Shown here: in pieces, positions 16,649 through 24,881 of the stretch
How the letters are laid out: every line of letters begins with the position of its first letter
How positions within the stretch are numbered: the stretch's first letter is position 1
Source: Labilibaculum euxinicum
Lineage (GTDB): Bacteria; Bacteroidota; Bacteroidia; Bacteroidales; Marinifilaceae
Direction: 5' to 3'
Assembly (NCBI RefSeq): GCF_009795715.1
Contig: NZ_WTCR01000003.1
Location: 1-64,000 of the forward strand
DNA length: 64,000 nucleotides
The notes under the pieces: generated by a model
What the model saw: the letters and a program-made list of their open reading frames with translations, nothing else
The model's database searches: none
What the model was told of the DNA's origin: nothing
Position numbers and translations under genes: made by a program

Positions 16649-18415
16649 ATGAATAAAGGGGTTCACGATATAATAAGTTTGAGGAGAAATAGAGATCAGA
16701 GAACCCGGATGTTTGCCCGGATCTTGTGTTTCCTGTTTATTCAGTTAAGTTCATTTCTTGTTGTTTGTGCTCAGGATGTTGAGCAGGTAATCAATGCAAA
16801 AAAGATTGGTGTTTCGGGTAGTATCTCAGCCAATAATGTTAATTATTCGGCAATAGGAGTTAAGCGCAACAGAGACGCACATACGTTTTATGCTACGGGC
16901 AGTTTGAATTTGTCACTGTTTGAACAGTGGTCAATTCCTTTAAATTTCACTTATTCCAATCAGGATGTAGAATTATCGCATGGAGTTAGTTTTAACCAGA
17001 TAGGTATATCTCCAACTTACAAGTGGGTGAAGCTGCATGCGGGTTATTCTGCCATGAGTTTCTCGCCTTATAGTTTAAGCGGACATAGTTTTTTAGGAGT
17101 AGGGCTTGAGCTGACTCCACCAATAAAACTAAGCGCCAGCCTTATGTTTGGAAGGCTTCGGAAAGCGGAAGAACCAGTAGGTACGGAAAAGGAAACATTG
17201 TTCTCTTACAAAAGGATGGGTTACGGTTTAAAGCTAAATTACAAAGACAAGGGGGATGATTTGAGTGTTATTGCATTTGGGGCTAAGGATGATGAGAATT
17301 CAGTAAAACTCATTCCAGACAACACCGAAATCACACCCATGGAAAACCTGGTATTGGGAGTGAATGTTCGTAAAAATCTGTTCAGTAAAATATTTGTTGG
17401 TGTTGAATATACCAATAGTATGCTGACCCAGGATAAAAGACTTAAAAACAGAGGTGAAAAGAATACCGGTGTATTCGTACTTACCAATGGCATTATGAAT
17501 GCCAACTCATCCAGTTCTGTTTATACCGCAATAAAAACTGATGTATCCTATCAAAGTCAGGATTTTTCTGTGTCGATGTTGTACGAAAGGGTTGATCCGG
17601 AGTATCAAACATTGGGAGCCTATTATTTTACCAATGATATGGAGAATATTTCAGTGGCAACTGCCAAACAGTTTTTTAAAGGACACTTAAATATCTCTGC
17701 AAATGCCGGTTTGCAAAGGAATGATTTGAAAAATGAGAAAAAATCAAGGATGAATAATGTGGTTGGAGCTGTAAATGTTGGAATACAAACAGGCGCCAAA
17801 ACGAATCTGAATTTATCCTACTCAAACTATAGTTCTTTCACGAATATCCGATCCGATTTCGAAGATATAAACGAAGTGAATCAGCAACAGGTTTATGATA
17901 CCCTCGATTTTACCCAGGTTTCTCAGAATATGTCACTTACTCTGTCGCAGGTTTTGGGTGATGTGAAAAATGCAGATGCCAGACAAAATTTAAATGTTAA
18001 TCTGAATGTGCAAATGGCTTCGGAAAAACAGGAAGGGCAGGATAAAAAGCCTGGAAATAAATTCTACAGCACCGGAATAACGCATAGTATTAGTTGGAAA
18101 AACAGTGGAGTTTCTTTGTCCTCCTCAATAAATGGGAATTACAACGATATGGAATCGGGTGAGGCCTTAACTCTTGGGCCAACACTGAGTTTGTCCAAAA
18201 GGTTTAAAAAGAATTTGAGAAGTTCGGTGAGCGGATCCTGGAACAGATCTTATCAGAACGGTGATTTCGCAAATCGGATTTATGTGATTCGCTGCAATAA
18301 TTCTTATGCAGTAAAGAAGCATAGTTTTACTCTCAGCATGAATTATATGAATAGGCACGAAGAGAAAAAATATGCAGAGTTCACGCTTAGTATGGGTTAC
18401 AATTACAGTTTTTAA
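16649..18415 (+). CDS. Predicted outer-membrane beta-barrel protein
   Basis: The annotated frame has 588 residues. The Met at 16709 is the more likely start, since it directly precedes a signal peptide (MFARILCFLFIQLSSF, cleaved near VVCAQ). The rest is a series of amphipathic beta-strands (FNLTYSNQ-type, RLRKAEEPVG turns, ASLMFGRL) ending in an aromatic strand (FTLSMGYNYSF), as in outer-membrane barrels recognised by the BAM complex. No TonB plug or OmpA domain is seen. It starts 3 bp after the PorP/SprF gene and ends 14 bp before the 1516-aa gene, so the three are almost certainly co-transcribed. A role as a second outer-membrane component for the surface proteins downstream is inferred from position. 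Confidence 0.75.
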   Translation: MNKGVHDIISLRRNRDQRTRMFARILCFLFIQLSSFLVVCAQDVEQVINAKKIGVSGSISANNVNYSAIGVKRNRDAHTFYATGSLNLSLFEQWSIPLNFTYSNQDVELSHGVSFNQIGISPTYKWVKLHAGYSAMSFSPYSLSGHSFLGVGLELTPPIKLSASLMFGRLRKAEEPVGTEKETLFSYKRMGYGLKLNYKDKGDDLSVIAFGAKDDENSVKLIPDNTEITPMENLVLGVNVRKNLFSKIFVGVEYTNSMLTQDKRLKNRGEKNTGVFVLTNGIMNANSSSSVYTAIKTDVSYQSQDFSVSMLYERVDPEYQTLGAYYFTNDMENISVATAKQFFKGHLNISANAGLQRNDLKNEKKSRMNNVVGAVNVGIQTGAKTNLNLSYSNYSSFTNIRSDFEDINEVNQQQVYDTLDFTQVSQNMSLTLSQVLGDVKNADARQNLNVNLNVQMASEKQEGQDKKPGNKFYSTGITHSISWKNSGVSLSSSINGNYNDMESGEALTLGPTLSLSKRFKKNLRSSVSGSWNRSYQNGDFANRIYVIRCNNSYAVKKHSFTLSMNYMNRHEEKKYAEFTLSMGYNYSF

Positions 18416-18429
18416 ACAAACAGCAGAAA

Positions 18430-21400
18430 ATGAAGTTCGATTCAATAGGGAATAAATTAGTTCAAGATGGAATTTGCAGGGCAACGATGAGTCAATCGCT
18501 GCGAAATTTGATATTGCTGATTTTGCTTGTTTCTGTATTTAAAGTTGGATTTTCTGCAAATCATTTTGCTGTTGAAAATGATATTGATGAAATAAAACTC
18601 TTTCAAGAGGATTCTGTTCAATCGCAAGGAGCTTCGATGGCTGCATCTTTGGTTAATCCGAAGGATGTTAAGCGAATGGCGAAATTGATTGCTACCGCAA
18701 AAAAAATCAGAACCGAATCACGTAAGCTCCAGGACTTAATCAATTCGTCAAAATCATTCGATTTGCCGTTGGGTAAAGATCAGTCAATGGGAGTGGGAGG
18801 AGTTACAATATGCATTGATTCCGTCTTTCTAACTCCGAAAGGAGGCGAACTTTGTGCCTCTTCATTAATTGATGTTCCCGGTTTAGCAAAACAATTAGGA
18901 TTTGCAGGGAACAGGATTGGCTTTAACCGTGGCGGATTTACCGGCGATGCACGTTTAATGCTGATTGGGAATCAGTCTTTTCCGCTTAACAAGAACATGA
19001 CAATGGTATTTGTAGGGGAGAATAAAAAAACATATGTAGATTGGGATTGCAACGGATACAGGGGGATGGGTTTGCAGGGAAAGCTTGAGTTTAGCCGCGA
19101 TGTACTATTGCCTGCCGATACAATAAATACTGCAAAGGTTTCTGCAGCTTTCGAAACCAGTATTACTACATTTTCTGATTTTGTTGTTGATGTGAGCTTG
19201 GATCCTTTTCAGGTGAAAGGTCTTACCGATTTTAAGTTTAAGGTTAGCAATGCTGTTTTCGATTTTAGTGATACCCGAAATTCTTCAGGGATGGTTTTCC
19301 CAAAAGGCTATCAATCTACCTCAATGCCTGAATTAAATAGTCCGCTTTGGCAGGGATTCTATTTAAAAGATTTAAATGTTGAGATTCCAAGTCAGTACCG
19401 CAAGAAAAATCAAGAGGAAAATATAAGTCTCTTTTTGCGAAGTGCTGTTATTGATGAAATGGGCTTTACAGGAGAATTCGGAGGAACCAATTTAATTCCT
19501 TTGGAAGAAGGGGACATGAGTGGCTGGGCATATTCGTTGGATACTCTGGGAGTGGGTTTAAAGTACAATAAGTTACAAAAGGCATGGTTCAATGGTGATA
19601 TTTTAATACCAATTGCAGGTGATACAGATCATTTGGGCTATTATGGTTTAATTCAACCTGATGATAAATATTATGTGAAAGCAACAGTAAAGGAAGATAT
19701 GGATTTTCCGCTGTTTAATGCTGATGTGAAATTAGCTCCCTCTTCGTATTTAGAGGTTGATGTTGAAGATCACCGCTTTCATCCTAAAGCGGTATTGCAT
19801 GGTTCAATGGTGCCAAAGACGAAGCTTTTAAATATTGGAGACATTTCTTTTGAAGGACTAATGGTGACTACCAGGGAACCCTTTCTGGATGCAGATCGTT
19901 TTAGTTTAGGACGAGAGGATGCACCTAAAAAGTTAGGTTTCTTACCGATTCAACTCAACAGAATTACATTAACGAAACGAAAAACGAATGAATACGGTTT
20001 GGGTTTGGACATGACCGTTAATGTTAGCAGTAGTTTTAGTGGGATTGCAGAAGCTATTATTTTGGCCGAAAAAGATCCTGAACGAATAAAATTTAAGTAT
20101 GCAGGATTGGATATCGGCAAGCTGGGTATTGAAGTAAATCAGGGCAGTTATCAATTAAAAGGTTTTGCACAATGGTACAAGAATGATCCTCTGTACGGAT
20201 CCGGTTTTAAAGGAATGGTTGATGCCAAATTTACGCCCGGAATTGCTTTGCAGGCTTCAGCGCTTTTTGGCAGTGTTGAAGGATATCGATATTGGTATGC
20301 CGATGGTATGTTTACTTTGCCGAGTGGTGTTCCTGTATTTCCAGGTTTAAGTATTTACTCTTTTGGAGGTGGTGTTTACAATAGGATGTCGCATAGCGGA
20401 ACAGCTTTAGGTGCAGGCAGTATTGGGGCAACTCCCAGCGGAATTGTTTATGTGCCAAACAAAAAGGCCGGGCTTGGTTTAAAAGCGAGAGCCGATCTGG
20501 CTTCACCAGATAAAGCGGCAGTAACAGTTGAAACAATTTTCGAGATGTCGTTCAATAGCAATGGAGGATTGAATTACATTTCATTTGAAGGAAACGGGAA
20601 ATTTTTATCTCCCTTAAATATTCCGGGTGCTGATGCTATGCAGGCAAGTTGTATGAAGTTGTCTAAAAGTCTGGACAAAGGATTAAATAATTTGGTAGAT
20701 GCAGTTAATATTCCGGGATTAAAGGGACAATCGGATGTTCAAACGCAAATGTTTGGCTCTGAAAGTGAAATTGCCGGAAAATCTGTGGTGGCGGCAAAAG
20801 CAAAAGTCAGCTACGATTTTCCCAATAAAAGTTTGCACGGAACATTCGATTTGTTCATGAATGTGCCGGGAGGAGTTATTCAGGGGGTAGGATCGAATGG
20901 AAGAGCAGGCTGGGCCGAATTGCATGTCGATCCTAAAGATTGGTACTTCTACATGGGAACACCCGAAGACCGGGTAGGCATCAAACTCATGCGCATACTA
21001 AAAACAGGCAGCTACTTTATGGTGGGAACAAAAATACTGGGCAGTCCGCCTCCTCCGGATGAAGTTGCAGATATTCTGGGTGCAGATGACTTGGATTACA
21101 TGAGAGATTTTAATGCATTGGGAACAGGGAAAGGCTTTGCTTTTGGCTCCAATGTCAGTATCAGTACCGGAAATCTGAATTTCCTTATTTTCTACGGCTA
21201 TTTTAATGCCGGTGCCGGTTTCGATATCATGTTAAAGAATTATGGTAACGAAGTGCGGTGCAAGGGGAGTGGTAAATCGCCGGGTATTGATGGCTGGTAT
21301 GCAAACGGACAGGCTTACGCTTATCTCGACGGAGAAATTGGCATTCAGGTGAGAGTATTTCACAAACGAAAAAGAATACACATTCTGCACATAGGTGCTG

Positions 21401-22980
21401 CCGCATTACTTCAGGCGCAATTACCAAATCCATTATGGATGAAAGGCATTGTTGGTGGTCGTTATAGTGTTTTGGGTGGTTTGGTAAAAGGCCGTTGCAA
21501 ATTCGAAGTGGAAATTGGCAATAAATGCGAACTGGTAGGAGGAAGTGTATTGGACGAACTGGAAGTGATTTCGGATGTTACGCCTCAAAACGGAAGAGCT
21601 GAAGTAGATGTTTTTACCGCTTTTCAAACTGTTTTTAATCTGGAAATTGAAAAACCGTTCGAAATGGTTGACTTGGATGAGATTGAAAAAACTTTCCGTG
21701 TTAAACTGGATGAGATGAGTTTAACGGCTGATGGAAAATCAATAGAAGGAGAAATAGAGTGGAATGAAAATAAGGATGTGGCTATTTTTAACTCCTTAGA
21801 TATACTGCCTCCAGAATCGAAAATTGATTACAAGGTAAAGGTGAGTTTTGAAGAGAAAATTGGTGGCGTATGGAAAAAAATGAAAGGTCAGACTCAGGAA
21901 GAGAAGGGCAGTTTTACTACCGGAGTGGCTCCTGATTATATTCCGGCACGTAATATTGCCTACTCTTACCCGGTATCGAACCAATTCAATTTCTTTAAAG
22001 ACGAATACAAGTTGGGTTACATTAAGCTCAGAAAGGGACAACCCTATTTATTTAAGCCGGACGATAAATGGGATCAGAAAATGAGAATGACCCGAAAAGA
22101 TGGAAGTGCACTGCTGGGCGATATTTCTTATGCCGACCGTACCGTTAATTTTGAAATACCAAAGGGATTGATTACCAACTCTGTTTACAAACAGGAACTG
22201 GTAAACATTCCAAAATTTAGTGCCGGTAAAATGGATGCTAATGTTGTAATTAAGGAAAGCGGGAACGAGGATGCGACTGTAAATAATAAAAAAGCCAAGG
22301 AGGGGTCAAGTATTACTACTGTAGAAGAAAAGCAGGTGTACGAAAACTTCTTTAGAAGCAGCAACTACAATACTTTTAAAGAGAAATACAAGAAAATACA
22401 ATTCGGACGAAGTTGGGAATGGCCTGTGTATATAGGTGTTTATCAGGCAAACGTAATGTTTAATTCTCCTGAAGTGTTTGGTAAGAACGAATTGAAGGGG
22501 GGAGACGATTACAAACCATTAATACAGTTCGAAGCTCAACAAAACAACCCTTGGTTTAAAAATGGTTTGAATCCATTGATGTATGGCGAATATCCTTTGG
22601 CCGGAAAATACAGCTTAGAGTGGAGAAAAGCCAGTGTTTTGGGAACGCCTCCGGTTTTTGCCGTGGGAATCTCACAGGACATAACGAATCCTTTAATTAC
22701 GGAAACAAATTATACGGGAGAAGATCCGCAGGTGCGAACACAATATTTTAATCTGAATTACAATATTGCTGCCGTAGCTTACGGCGATTTCAAAGATTTT
22801 AGAGACAAGGTAGCTAAAGTATCATTAACGCCTCAGAAAGAGAATTTGAGTAATTTATTAAATAAGCATTTCCCATTTCAAACGGGAGGAAAATACGAAG
22901 TAATCATTCGTTATGTATTGCCTGGAATCAATAAGGAAACTTATTCGAACAAATTGGTTGTGCCTTATTTAATGGACTAG
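18430..22980 (+). CDS. Large exported protein of unknown function (1516 aa)
   Basis: I do not recognise a named domain. The frame starts at 18430, but Met20 at 18487 (MSQSLRNLILLILLVSVFKV) opens a clean signal peptide, making 1497 residues. The body is long and beta-rich, with repeated short strands and DxxxG turns, few cysteines, and a glycine-rich middle (about 620-1010) with barrel- or solenoid-like stretches (GSIGATPSGIVYVPN, GYFNAGAGFDIML, GAAALLQAQLPNP). The final 450 residues include Ig-like segments. It is tightly spaced behind the barrel gene and precedes the variable genes of the cluster. A structural role in assembling or presenting them is possible but unproven. No T9SS tail or lipobox is present. 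Confidence 0.7.
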   Translation: MKFDSIGNKLVQDGICRATMSQSLRNLILLILLVSVFKVGFSANHFAVENDIDEIKLFQEDSVQSQGASMAASLVNPKDVKRMAKLIATAKKIRTESRKLQDLINSSKSFDLPLGKDQSMGVGGVTICIDSVFLTPKGGELCASSLIDVPGLAKQLGFAGNRIGFNRGGFTGDARLMLIGNQSFPLNKNMTMVFVGENKKTYVDWDCNGYRGMGLQGKLEFSRDVLLPADTINTAKVSAAFETSITTFSDFVVDVSLDPFQVKGLTDFKFKVSNAVFDFSDTRNSSGMVFPKGYQSTSMPELNSPLWQGFYLKDLNVEIPSQYRKKNQEENISLFLRSAVIDEMGFTGEFGGTNLIPLEEGDMSGWAYSLDTLGVGLKYNKLQKAWFNGDILIPIAGDTDHLGYYGLIQPDDKYYVKATVKEDMDFPLFNADVKLAPSSYLEVDVEDHRFHPKAVLHGSMVPKTKLLNIGDISFEGLMVTTREPFLDADRFSLGREDAPKKLGFLPIQLNRITLTKRKTNEYGLGLDMTVNVSSSFSGIAEAIILAEKDPERIKFKYAGLDIGKLGIEVNQGSYQLKGFAQWYKNDPLYGSGFKGMVDAKFTPGIALQASALFGSVEGYRYWYADGMFTLPSGVPVFPGLSIYSFGGGVYNRMSHSGTALGAGSIGATPSGIVYVPNKKAGLGLKARADLASPDKAAVTVETIFEMSFNSNGGLNYISFEGNGKFLSPLNIPGADAMQASCMKLSKSLDKGLNNLVDAVNIPGLKGQSDVQTQMFGSESEIAGKSVVAAKAKVSYDFPNKSLHGTFDLFMNVPGGVIQGVGSNGRAGWAELHVDPKDWYFYMGTPEDRVGIKLMRILKTGSYFMVGTKILGSPPPPDEVADILGADDLDYMRDFNALGTGKGFAFGSNVSISTGNLNFLIFYGYFNAGAGFDIMLKNYGNEVRCKGSGKSPGIDGWYANGQAYAYLDGEIGIQVRVFHKRKRIHILHIGAAALLQAQLPNPLWMKGIVGGRYSVLGGLVKGRCKFEVEIGNKCELVGGSVLDELEVISDVTPQNGRAEVDVFTAFQTVFNLEIEKPFEMVDLDEIEKTFRVKLDEMSLTADGKSIEGEIEWNENKDVAIFNSLDILPPESKIDYKVKVSFEEKIGGVWKKMKGQTQEEKGSFTTGVAPDYIPARNIAYSYPVSNQFNFFKDEYKLGYIKLRKGQPYLFKPDDKWDQKMRMTRKDGSALLGDISYADRTVNFEIPKGLITNSVYKQELVNIPKFSAGKMDANVVIKESGNEDATVNNKKAKEGSSITTVEEKQVYENFFRSSNYNTFKEKYKKIQFGRSWEWPVYIGVYQANVMFNSPEVFGKNELKGGDDYKPLIQFEAQQNNPWFKNGLNPLMYGEYPLAGKYSLEWRKASVLGTPPVFAVGISQDITNPLITETNYTGEDPQVRTQYFNLNYNIAAVAYGDFKDFRDKVAKVSLTPQKENLSNLLNKHFPFQTGGKYEVIIRYVLPGINKETYSNKLVVPYLMD

Positions 22981-23219
22981 AGGAGTTATGAATTAGGAGT
23001 TATGAGTTGGGTTTGTTTGAGTAAAGCCCCGCTCCCGCACGATTGCATCGTGTGGTAAGCAATAGCTGTTACCCCAAAGCCCTAAAGGGGCTTAAGGGCA
23101 ACAGTTTGGGAAAATCCCCTTTAGGGAATTGGAACGAAGTGGAAATCGACGAAGTCCATTTAGGGGTAGATAATTGGAAAGTGCAAAAAAGAGAGTAAAG
23201 AAATTTTAAGCAATAAAAT
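22981..23219. repeat. Intergenic repeat block A
   Basis: The block holds a duplicated AGGAGTTATGA (22981 and 22996), then a CACGAT-TGC-ATCGTG hairpin motif (23038-23052) inside CGCTCCCG...TGTGGTAAG, then an element starting ACCCCAAAGCCCTAAAGGGG at 23071 and ending near TTTAGGGGTAG at 23159-23169. The last two elements recur at 24522-24630 and 30675-31190. No ORF is seen. Confidence 0.85.
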
Positions 23220-24512
23220 ATGAAAAGAAAACGAAATTATTTAATTATTGGACTCTTAATAAGTTTAATAGGCTTGATACAGTCTTGCGATAAGAAAGAG
23301 GACACAATTCCTTCTGTAGCAACAGAAGCAGTGACGGATGCAGATGAAGATTCAGCATATTTTCATGCAACATTAGAATCAGATGGAGGACATGGGATAC
23401 TTGAGTATGGATTTTGTTACGGAAAAATAACAACTCCAACTTTATCTGATAGTATCACAAAAGCAGAAATGCGAAGTAGTGGCGATGCTTTTAGTGGACG
23501 TGAGTATCGGTTAGAGGATGGAGTAAAATACTACGTTCGTGCTTATGCAAAAAATGAGGTAGGCTTAGCATATGGAAATCAAGTTGAGTTTACAACTATC
23601 GCTTCAAAACTGCCAAAATTAGTGGCAGAATTATTGAGTTTTGACTCCAGAACAGCCACTTGTAAAGTGAATGTTACTTATGATGGAGGTTTTGATATTT
23701 CAGAACATGGTATTGTAATTGGTGAAAATTATTCGCCGCATTTATCATCGAATATCATAAAAGAAGTTTTAGGAAAGGGGAAAGGTGAGTTTTCGATTAC
23801 TATAAAAGGTTTAAAATGGGAAAAAACATACCATTTAAAAGCTTATGCAACCAATGAGAATGGAACAACTTATTCTGAAGAAATTATATTCGAAACTCCA
23901 ACTATTTACGGTTCGTTTGTTGATGAGCGAGATGGTAATGTGTATCGCACGTTAAAAATTGGGTCTCAAACCTGGATGGTGGATAATTTAAAGTATTTAC
24001 CACAAGTTTACCCAATAGAAGAAGGTAACCCACTTCAGGCATATGCTTATGTTAGAGCTTATGATGGAACTAATGTAGAAGAAGCCAAAGAAAAAAAATA
24101 TTACAAAGATGGATTTGTCTATTATAATTTGGTTGCAGCTCAATTGTCTTGCCCTGAAGGTTGGCATTTACCCACCGATGAAGAATGGATTGATTTGGAA
24201 TTAGCAATGGGAATGGATGATAAGGAATCTCAAAATATTGGAAAAAGAGAAAGCTTAACTCATGTGGATATTGAACAAGGGATATATAATATGGGCTTCG
24301 ATATGTTTTTTTATTATGGAAATAGATATGAAAATGGTGATGGAGAAGGACTATTGTGGCCTGTAGGTGCTTCATATTGGACTAATACAGAGTTTGAGTC
24401 TGGAAAGTACTTGTATAGATATTTTGGACTTAATGGTGATGAAAAGAGGTTAGAAAGAAGATCTCTTTACAAGAGTGCTGGCTTTTGCGTTCGCTGTGTA
24501 AAAGATGAATAA
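23220..24512 (+). CDS. FISUMP-domain lipoprotein
   Basis: This 430-residue protein has a lipoprotein signal ending LIQSC (Cys23). Two fibronectin-III-like modules follow (about 35-130 and 135-230; EYGFCYG, YYVRAYAKNEVG, YHLKAYATNENG). Residues about 230-430 form a FISUMP (Fibrobacter succinogenes major paralogous) domain with DGNVYRTLKIGSQTWMVDNL, CPEGWHLPTDEEWIDLE, ASYWTNTE and GFCVRCVKD. FISUMP proteins are usually surface-exposed lipoproteins of unknown, probably binding, function. The gene is bracketed by the same intergenic repeat families and is more AT-rich than the 1516-aa gene before it, so it looks like an inserted cassette within the cluster. Confidence 0.85.
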   Translation: MKRKRNYLIIGLLISLIGLIQSCDKKEDTIPSVATEAVTDADEDSAYFHATLESDGGHGILEYGFCYGKITTPTLSDSITKAEMRSSGDAFSGREYRLEDGVKYYVRAYAKNEVGLAYGNQVEFTTIASKLPKLVAELLSFDSRTATCKVNVTYDGGFDISEHGIVIGENYSPHLSSNIIKEVLGKGKGEFSITIKGLKWEKTYHLKAYATNENGTTYSEEIIFETPTIYGSFVDERDGNVYRTLKIGSQTWMVDNLKYLPQVYPIEEGNPLQAYAYVRAYDGTNVEEAKEKKYYKDGFVYYNLVAAQLSCPEGWHLPTDEEWIDLELAMGMDDKESQNIGKRESLTHVDIEQGIYNMGFDMFFYYGNRYENGDGEGLLWPVGASYWTNTEFESGKYLYRYFGLNGDEKRLERRSLYKSAGFCVRCVKDE

Positions 24513-24881
24513 ATGACCCCCGCTCCCGCACGATTGCATCGTGTGGTAAGTAATGGCTGACCCTCGCTCCCGCACGATTGTATCGTGTGGTAAGTAATAG
24601 CTGTTACCCCAAACCCCTAAAGGGGCTTATTGGTTCGGTTTTGGAAGAAGGAGAGTCCAAAAAGGAATATTTTGTATTGGATTGTCATGTTGAGCGATCC
24701 CGATGGCTATCGGGACGAAACATCTGTTTTTCAAAGTGAAAGATTCTTCGTCCCGATTCATCGGGATCAGAATGACAATAGAACGATACTTTTTGGACAC
24801 TCTTTAGGGGTAGAGAAAATGAGGTGGAGCGGAGAAGGAAAAAGGAATAAAAAAAAATGATCAGAAATTATTGATTGAACT
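24513..24881. repeat. Intergenic repeat block B with nested MITE-like element
   Basis: Two hairpin motifs (CACGAT-TGC-ATCGTG at 24529-24543; CACGAT-TGT-ATCGTG at 24573-24587) are followed by ACCCCAAACCCCTAAAGGGG at 24606. The end of that element, CTTTAGGGGTAG, reappears only at 24802-24813, after a 152-bp inverted-repeat element. A 76-codon frame across the block is created by the repeats and is not a gene. Confidence 0.85.
24651..24802. mobile_element. MITE-like inverted-repeat element
   Basis: The left end (from GAGAGTCCAAAAAGG at 24651) and the reverse complement of the right end (GAGTGTCCAAAAAGT, ending at 24802) match along most of the element. Both then carry ATTGTCAT, TCCCGAT and ATCGGGACGAA. 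The element can fold into one long hairpin and has no coding capacity. It splits a copy of the AAAGGGG-type intergenic repeat that is contiguous in blocks A and C. The transposase family that would move it cannot be named from the sequence, and no target-site duplication is obvious. Confidence 0.65.

Noticed and set aside
24630-24860. 76-codon plus-strand ORF
   Set aside because: It is made of intergenic repeat and MITE-like sequence and has no protein-like pattern.
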